A DNA stretch of 11,315 nucleotides from an uncultured Ruminococcus sp. (GTDB lineage Bacteria > Bacillota > Clostridia > Oscillospirales > Ruminococcaceae): NCBI GenBank assembly GCA_946612185.1, contig CAMOEP010000048.1, forward strand, positions 1-11,315. Direction: 5' to 3'. Below are positions 7,033 through 11,315 of this stretch, piece after piece. The translations under genes and the position numbers were made by a program. Position 1 is the first letter of the stretch, and each line of letters opens with the position of its first letter. The notes beneath the pieces were generated by a model, which was given only the letters and a program-made list of their open reading frames with translations, did not search any database and was not told where the DNA came from.

Positions 7033-8241
7033 TTAATTGTATTTTCTGAAAACGAGTGTTGCATCATGACCACCGAAGCCGAATGCGTTTGATACAGCAA
7101 CGGTGATATCCTTTTTCAGTGCGGTATTGGGTATGTAGTTCAGGTCAAGTTCCGGGTCAGGCTCGTCGAAGTGAACTGTTGGGGGAAGTATACCTGTCTC
7201 GATAGCCTTGACGCAGGCGATGCCCTCAAGAACTCCGCAGCCTGCAAGGGTGTGACCGATAGCTGCCTTTATGGAAGAAACCGGGATATCGTATGCCTTC
7301 TCACCAAAAACCTGCTTTATCGCCATTGTCTCATAAAGGTCATTGAGGGTAGTGGAAGTGCCATGGGCATTGATGTAACCCACTTCCTCCGGAGCGATAC
7401 CAGCATCTTCCAGAGCGCATCTCATTGAGTACGCCATACCAGCGCCGTCTGCCTGGGGAGCAGTAAGACTGCTTGCCTCACAGCTAATGGAAGCACCGGC
7501 AAGTTCGCAGTATATCTTAGCTTCTCTTGCCTTAGCGTGTTCCTCTGATTCAAGAACGACAGTACCGCCGCCCTCGCCCATGATGAAGCCGTCACGGTTC
7601 TTGGTGAAAGGTCGGCTTGCCGTGTCAGGGTCGGGATTTACGGACATTGCAAGAAGCTGATTGAAGCCGTCAAGTACCGCATCGTTTACCACATAGGAAA
7701 GTCCGCCCACGATGATCATATCGCAAAGCCCGGACTGGATAAGATGCTTGCCCAGCGCAAGAGCGTAACCGGAAGAAGCGCAGGCTGTACTCATATTGAA
7801 CGATGGACCTGTGATATTGTGCTTAATGGCTATCATTGCCGGTATTTCACTCTGCATACGTTTCAGTGTGATGTGAGACTTGTTCTCCTGCTCAACGCCC
7901 TCGTAGGTATTGTCTGCCAGACCGTAGATAATGCCAATCCTTGAACGGTCAAGGGAAGCAAAATCAGCGCCGCAGTCCTCGATAGCTTCGCCGGCGGACG
8001 CAAGTCCCATTCTTACGGCTTTGGGGGTTGCGCTGAGCATACGCTTTTTCCAGTACTTTGAAGCGACCTGCTCAAATGAATCGTCCACCTCGGCTGCAAC
8101 TGTCGTATCATGATTTTCAGCCGGAACACGGGTGATAGTCCGCATACCGCTTTTGCCTTCGATCAGCGAATTCCAGTAATCCGGGACATTGTTTCCCAGA
8201 GCTGTAACTGCGCCAAGACCTGTTATAACTACTTTTTTCAT
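7033..8241 (-). CDS. FabF-like beta-ketoacyl synthase
   Basis: A 402-residue condensing enzyme of FabF (KAS II)/type II ketosynthase length. Active-site residues are all present: Cys154 in STACASSG, His293 in NAHGTSTTLND and His330 in KAAIGHTLAG. The GFGGHDATLVF C-terminal segment is also typical. It should take an acyl chain on Cys154 and extend it with decarboxylated malonyl carrier protein; an intact Cys argues against a decarboxylase-only role. No chain-length factor or acyltransferase gene is adjacent, so it may borrow malonyl-ACP from fatty acid synthesis. It starts at ATG 8241 with an AGAGG site about 10 nt upstream, 36 bp after the dehydrogenase stop, the widest gap in the operon. It sits away from any fabD/fabG/fabZ genes and with tailoring enzymes, which points to a secondary pathway rather than housekeeping lipid synthesis. 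Confidence 0.93.
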   Translation of the reverse strand: MKKVVITGLGAVTALGNNVPDYWNSLIEGKSGMRTITRVPAENHDTTVAAEVDDSFEQVASKYWKKRMLSATPKAVRMGLASAGEAIEDCGADFASLDRSRIGIIYGLADNTYEGVEQENKSHITLKRMQSEIPAMIAIKHNITGPSFNMSTACASSGYALALGKHLIQSGLCDMIIVGGLSYVVNDAVLDGFNQLLAMSVNPDPDTASRPFTKNRDGFIMGEGGGTVVLESEEHAKAREAKIYCELAGASISCEASSLTAPQADGAGMAYSMRCALEDAGIAPEEVGYINAHGTSTTLNDLYETMAIKQVFGEKAYDIPVSSIKAAIGHTLAGCGVLEGIACVKAIETGILPPTVHFDEPDPELDLNYIPNTALKKDITVAVSNAFGFGGHDATLVFRKYN

Positions 8242-8264
8242 ACCACTATACCTCTTTAATCACT

Positions 8265-8280
8265 TGACCCTGCGGGGTCA
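8265..8280 (-). repeat. Small hairpin between dehydrogenase and ketosynthase genes
   Basis: TGACCC (8265-8270) and GGGTCA (8275-8280) are perfect 6-bp inverted repeats with a 4-nt loop, spanning the dehydrogenase stop codon. No T-run follows, so it is not a terminator. It lies in the only intergenic gap over 20 bp within the operon and could tune mRNA stability or translation, but it may be chance. Confidence 0.35.
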
Positions 8281-9396
8281 TGAATAGTATTTTTCAAATA
8301 GATCTGTATTATATTTATAAGACGCAAAACCGGTCTTTTCATAGAGGTGGTCAAGTGCGGATATAAGATTTTCTGCACCGTATTTTCTGTACATTTCCGG
8401 CAGAGTATCGGCTGTGCCGAGAGTACTGCTGACTGCTTCGAGGAGTACATCGCTGTCGATACCAGCCTCATCGAGTGCGAAAGCAGTCTCGCTAAGGATA
8501 TATGCAGCCATATAAAGCGGTGCATTATCGCAGTTTTCCGCAGTTTTCTGCTCCTGGCTGCTGATAAATCCGTGGAAACTCCTGGGACTGTCCGGGCAGC
8601 CCTGACTGCGCCAAAGCTGCATTTTCTCACAGCCGTATCCAAGAAGCTGCTTATTGCGCTCCAGCCGGAAATTTGTCTGGTTTTCAGCCATAAGTCCAAG
8701 TCCTACGCTGTCAAGTATATCAAATACACCTGCGACGGTATACATTTTTTCAAGGGAAGCTGAAAGCGCCGGAACGGACGTGTGAAAATAATCACAAAGA
8801 CAGATGCCGTGCGAAACCATTGCGGAAAGTATCTGGTTCAGGTACACATGGTAGTCTCCGGAAAAGCAGATATATCTGCGTCCGCAGCCGGTAATCAGGC
8901 TTTCTGCAATTTTCAGCGCATCTTCGGAGGTATCCGCTAAAAGGTTAAGTTCCACGAATTCCGCCAGTTTTACCGGATAGAAAAAATGCATCCCCATGCA
9001 GCGCTGAGTATCAGGAACGCCCTCAAATACCTTTTCGATGTTCAGCGAGGAAGTGTTCGTCATCAGCAGGCAATTACCGGAAACTATATCCGCAATATCC
9101 CTGAAAAGCGAATTCTTAGCCTCCAGGTTCTCCGAAATAGTCTCTATAACTGCATCGCAGCCAGCAAGTTCAGCCGCATCACAAGTGAACCGGAACGCTG
9201 ATCTCTTGGCTTCATACTCCTCCTGAGTCAGCTTTTTTCTACGAAGCTGCTTGTCAAGAGTCTTTACGACCGCAGCAGTATACTCCTCTGCACCAGAGCG
9301 GACAAGCACCGTAAATCCGGCATTTTTCAGGTTATCGAAGAAAAAGGAGAAAATGTCCTTTCCCATTTTTCCGTACCCCGTGATCCCGATATTCAT
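8278..9396 (-). CDS. 3-hydroxyacyl-CoA dehydrogenase-like protein, probable NADP type
   Basis: A 372-residue protein with an N-terminal Rossmann fold (GITGYGKMG, 4-12) followed by 3-hydroxyacyl-CoA dehydrogenase C-terminal domains. The catalytic set aligns: Ser116 in TNTSSL, His137 and Glu149 in GMHFFYPVKLAEFVEL, and Asn187 in VYLNQIL. It is longer than the roughly 280-residue short-chain enzymes, and residues about 290-372 look like a second copy of the C-terminal domain, as in the FadB-type large subunit. After the second strand (FTVLVRSG), Arg33-Ser34 replaces the usual acidic residue that selects NAD, which hints at NADPH use and a reductive role. ATG 9396 is 1 bp after the crotonase stop with a GGGGGG ribosome site; an in-frame start at 9459 would add 21 residues ahead of the Rossmann strand. 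Here it could reduce beta-ketoacyl thioesters in place of a FabG-type reductase (inference). Confidence 0.88.
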   Translation of the reverse strand: MNIGITGYGKMGKDIFSFFFDNLKNAGFTVLVRSGAEEYTAAVVKTLDKQLRRKKLTQEEYEAKRSAFRFTCDAAELAGCDAVIETISENLEAKNSLFRDIADIVSGNCLLMTNTSSLNIEKVFEGVPDTQRCMGMHFFYPVKLAEFVELNLLADTSEDALKIAESLITGCGRRYICFSGDYHVYLNQILSAMVSHGICLCDYFHTSVPALSASLEKMYTVAGVFDILDSVGLGLMAENQTNFRLERNKQLLGYGCEKMQLWRSQGCPDSPRSFHGFISSQEQKTAENCDNAPLYMAAYILSETAFALDEAGIDSDVLLEAVSSTLGTADTLPEMYRKYGAENLISALDHLYEKTGFASYKYNTDLFEKYYS

Positions 9397-9397
9397 G

Positions 9398-10090
9398 TCA
9401 GTCCCCCCTGTTCTTGTAAAGCTGAATATATCTGCGGTACTCCGCAGGCGAAAATTCACCGCAGCTTTCAGAGATAAAGTCTATCAGCGAATACGCCTCG
9501 GCAAGTCCCTGCTTTTTGTCGGTGAGAATATCTCCCCAGCCCATCTCACAGGCTTCCTCGGAAGGGAAAAGTCTGCCGGTCATAACCATCTCATAGGCGT
9601 TCTTCATGCCGCAAAGTTCGATATTCCGGGCAATTCCGCCAAGTCCGGGGAGTATGCCGAAGGTGGACTCCGGCTGACCTATCCTTGCACCCTTTTCGAC
9701 GATCCTGTAGTGGCAGTTCAGAGCGATCTCGCTGCCTGAACCGATACAGAATCCGGTAACTACGCTCACCACCGGGAACGGCAGTTCACGCAGGAAAGTG
9801 AAGTGGCGCTTCTGTCTAATATGGCTTTCCGGAAGTTTACCTGTGGTATCGTCGTATACTTCCTTTGCAGAGCGCTCCTCAAGTGCGTCAACATCAGCAC
9901 CTACGCAGAAATGCCTTCCACTGCCACTTATTATCATGCCCCTGATGCCGCCACGTCCGGCACGCATCTGAACCTCCTCCATGACCGTTTCAAATTCCTC
10001 ATGGAACTGCGTGGTCATAAGGTTATTTTTCGGGGCATTCATCATAACGGTGAGTATTCCGTTTTCCTCATTAAGCAGGATATCACTCAT
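9398..10090 (-). CDS. Enoyl-CoA hydratase/isomerase (crotonase family), complete
   Basis: A 230-residue crotonase, slightly short of the usual 255-260. The first oxyanion-hole segment is SGSGRHFCVGADVDAL (55-70) and the second is GFCIGSGSEIAL (113-124). Glu121 and Glu141 (in GQPE) sit exactly 20 apart, like Glu144 and Glu164 of rat mitochondrial enoyl-CoA hydratase, so a hydratase/dehydratase reaction is plausible. In this operon it would dehydrate 3-hydroxyacyl thioesters or hydrate enoyl ones, partner to the dehydrogenase encoded 1 bp downstream. AGGAGG (10104-10099) lies 8 nt before ATG 10090 and 5 nt before a tandem ATG at 10093; either start is possible and they differ by one Met. The gene overlaps the preceding small gene by 8 bp. 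The C-terminus ends soon after a short helix (EFSPAEYRRYIQLYK), lacking part of the usual C-terminal helices. Confidence 0.9.
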   Translation of the reverse strand: MSDILLNEENGILTVMMNAPKNNLMTTQFHEEFETVMEEVQMRAGRGGIRGMIISGSGRHFCVGADVDALEERSAKEVYDDTTGKLPESHIRQKRHFTFLRELPFPVVSVVTGFCIGSGSEIALNCHYRIVEKGARIGQPESTFGILPGLGGIARNIELCGMKNAYEMVMTGRLFPSEEACEMGWGDILTDKKQGLAEAYSLIDFISESCGEFSPAEYRRYIQLYKNRGD

Positions 10091-10502
10091 CATGCACACC
10101 TCCTGCGATGTTTGCGATAAGCCGGTAAAATGCCCTTGATTCAGCATCAAGAACGTCTTCGCTGCTGCCGTTTCTTGCAGTCACGAAGCAGCTTGTTATC
10201 TCCCTGACCTGAAATGCAGACTTGTCCTTGAACAGGTTTTCTGCGTATTCACCGGTATTATCAGCAGGTATCACGATGTCGAAGTACTTTGCAATATCCG
10301 CATCGGGTTCATCAGACGCAAGCGCTGTGACATATGGCACATCAGCAAAGAAACTGCGCACCTGTGCTTCGTCACCTGCCTGGATACTTCCGCTGCCGTG
10401 TACAATAAGCAAGCACGGTTCGCCAAGCTCTGCACCGATGATCTGCGAAAGCGTATCAACTCTGCTTACTTCTGTAAATAATTCTTTAATTATGATCTTC
10501 AT
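10083..10502 (-). CDS. Small protein, possible degenerate crotonase-like subunit
   Basis: A 139-residue protein I do not recognise with certainty. It has a central alternating strand/helix stretch. PYVTALASDEPDADIAKYFDIVI (56-78) lines up by eye with the crotonase segment PVIAAV.G.A.GGG.ELAL.CDIVI: Asp69 falls at the catalytic Glu position and Asp75 at the conserved Asp six residues on, but the oxyanion-hole glycines are replaced. The end (AESRAFYRLIAN) resembles a C-terminal crotonase helix. It may be an inactive partner of the adjacent crotonases, but this is a weak inference. ATG 10502 lies inside the end of the hotdog thioesterase gene (17-bp overlap); a GTG at 10511 would add three residues. 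Its stop overlaps the next crotonase start by 8 bp. The tight overlap on both sides shows that it is a real, coupled gene. Confidence 0.7.
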   Translation of the reverse strand: MKIIIKELFTEVSRVDTLSQIIGAELGEPCLLIVHGSGSIQAGDEAQVRSFFADVPYVTALASDEPDADIAKYFDIVIPADNTGEYAENLFKDKSAFQVREITSCFVTARNGSSEDVLDAESRAFYRLIANIAGGVHDE

Positions 10503-10899
10503 CTGTCTCACGCTCTAATATTTCCTTGACCTCATCAGGGATACTGTGAATGACACGCTCATGGCTTACGAAAACGATCCTGCCCTGTATTTTGCAGGAT
10601 AGTACGCCTGTAGCGTCATTTATGATATTATGCTTGCAGACCATAACTTCCCTCTTAGCCGTGAACTCGGACTCGATGCGCACCTCGTCCAGCAGTTTCA
10701 GTTCATGGATATACCTCTGGGAACACTCCATAAGTACCGGGAATATTCCCCTGTCGAGGGTATACTCCATAAGTCCCTTTGATCTGAAAAAGTTCCAGAG
10801 TGCGGCTTCTGCGTACTGTAAGTAAACTGCGTTGTTCACATGACCAAAGGAGTCCAGTTCATAGCCTCTTACGGTCAGATTGTACACACATCTGCTCAT
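10486..10899 (-). CDS. Hotdog-fold acyl thioesterase (4HBT/YbgC type)
   Basis: This 137-residue single hotdog domain has the 4-hydroxybenzoyl-CoA thioesterase/YbgC signature near the N-terminus: YELDSFGHVNNAVYLQYAE, with the catalytic Asp16 and the GHVNN motif (19-23), Glu31 following. Length is typical of the family (about 130-145). Members hydrolyse acyl- or aryl-thioesters of CoA or carrier protein and act as tetramers. The start is ATG 10899, overlapping the crotonase stop by 4 bp (ATGA), with GAGGAGG about 10 nt upstream; an in-frame TTG at 10908 is less likely. It is the second acyl-releasing enzyme of the operon besides the type II thioesterase, so one may release product and the other proofread. 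Which substrate it uses cannot be read from sequence. Confidence 0.9.
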   Translation of the reverse strand: MSRCVYNLTVRGYELDSFGHVNNAVYLQYAEAALWNFFRSKGLMEYTLDRGIFPVLMECSQRYIHELKLLDEVRIESEFTAKREVMVCKHNIINDATGVLSCKIQGRIVFVSHERVIHSIPDEVKEILERETDEDHN

Positions 10900-11315
10900 T
10901 TTCTGCAAGCCTCCTCAAGTGCTGATTCAAATGCTCCGGACGAAGGGTCGGGATCGCCGTCAGATGCCCTGTTCAGGGTATTTACGACAGCATTTATCTG
11001 GGTCACGCTCACTGACGAGACAATATCCTCAGCGAATCTCAGTGCCTCCGGGAGAGAGTCCTTATCCTCGGTAACTTTTGTGACAAGTCCGACAGACAGC
11101 GCCTTATCAGCGGAGAGCATTTCGCCCTGAAGTATCATTTGCAGAGCCTTTTCCCTGCCAACAAGCCGGGAAAGCCGCTCCATGCCGCCCATACCTGGCA
11201 CTACACCGTGCATTATCTCGGTAAGTCCAAGGCGTGCTTTCGGTGAAGCGATGCGGAACTGGCAGCTCATGGCTATTTCCAGTCCGCCTCCGAAGCAGCC
11301 GCCGTTGCCAGCCGC
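10896..11315 (-). CDS. Enoyl-CoA hydratase/isomerase (crotonase family), partial
   Basis: The reading frame runs off the right edge, leaving the last 139 residues. They begin within the second oxyanion segment, AAGNGGCFGGGLEIAMSCQF, whose Glu matches Glu144 of rat enoyl-CoA hydratase. A second Glu lies in LGLTEIMHGVVPGMGG at the Glu164 position, where TE replaces the usual PE. The remainder (MERLSRLVGREKALQMILQGEMLSADKALSVGLVTKV) is a regular crotonase C-terminal region. An ATG at 11270 within the frame falls inside the domain and is not the true start. It overlaps the hotdog thioesterase by 4 bp. Two crotonases flanking this thioesterase and the small gene suggest separate steps, for example dehydration and isomerisation. 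The first half and the operon promoter lie outside the window. Confidence 0.9.
   Translation of the reverse strand, partial: AAGNGGCFGGGLEIAMSCQFRIASPKARLGLTEIMHGVVPGMGGMERLSRLVGREKALQMILQGEMLSADKALSVGLVTKVTEDKDSLPEALRFAEDIVSSVSVTQINAVVNTLNRASDGDPDPSSGAFESALEEACRK

Noticed and set aside
7017..7100. N-terminal extension of the tautomerase to 7100
   Set aside because: It would overlap the ketosynthase end by 68 bp, ignore the GAGAGGA site and remove the N-terminal Pro that the fold requires.
8256..8699. 147-codon - strand frame inside the dehydrogenase gene
   Set aside because: It overlaps in another frame the C-terminal region of a gene whose catalytic residues and neighbours are clear; its product is low-complexity and Arg/Ser-rich.
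9251..9739. 162-codon + strand open frame across the dehydrogenase and crotonase genes
   Set aside because: It is antisense to two well-supported enzymes, crosses their junction and shows no domain or ribosome site.
3001..11315. Ordinary fatty-acid beta-oxidation or butyrate operon
   Set aside because: No acyl-CoA dehydrogenase, thiolase or electron-transfer flavoprotein genes are visible, whereas a ketosynthase, ACP and type II thioesterase are present.

Overview
The window looks like a chromosome segment from an anaerobic, gut- or rumen-type Clostridia, most like Ruminococcus. This is an inference from general protein character, GGAGG-type ribosome sites and moderate G+C. No rRNA or other marker gene confirms it.

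Left part (1-2765, + strand): a short terminator-like inverted repeat at the edge is followed by a perfect-consensus promoter (TTGACA, 17-bp spacer, TATAAT). The promoter drives a compact three-gene operon: a three-helix membrane protein with a PASTA-like C-terminus, endonuclease V (nfi), and a hypothetical protein whose start overlaps the nfi stop.

Middle (2751-3000): a 170-bp non-coding element with perfect 20-21 bp terminal inverted repeats lies over the 3' end of the hypothetical gene. It is MITE-like and supplies the last four codons and the stop of that gene. A bidirectional rho-independent terminator follows, separating the + operon from a long operon converging from the right.

Right part (3001-11315, - strand): one tightly packed operon of eleven genes enters from beyond the right edge. 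In transcription order it encodes a crotonase (N-terminus off the window), a hotdog thioesterase, a small protein with a possible degenerate crotonase core, a second crotonase with both catalytic Glu, a two-C-domain 3-hydroxyacyl-CoA dehydrogenase, a FabF-like ketosynthase with an intact Cys-His-His triad, a MIF-family tautomerase, an Ayg1/FrsA-like alpha/beta hydrolase with a Cys nucleophile, an acyl/aryl-AMP ligase, a discrete acyl carrier protein and a type II thioesterase. Most junctions overlap or are under 20 bp, so the genes should be co-transcribed and translationally coupled.

Inferred logic: the ligase activates a carboxylic acid and loads it on CoA or the ACP. The ketosynthase extends it. 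Beta-oxidation-type enzymes (3-hydroxyacyl dehydrogenase plus crotonases) reduce and dehydrate the beta-carbon in place of FabG/FabZ. The tautomerase and Cys-hydrolase then tailor, isomerise or release the product, with two thioesterases for release or proofreading. No acyltransferase, chain-length factor, HMG-CoA synthase or phosphopantetheinyl transferase is visible, so more of the cluster probably lies to the right. I do not recognise this combination as a characterised pathway; it is the main candidate for an undescribed system here.
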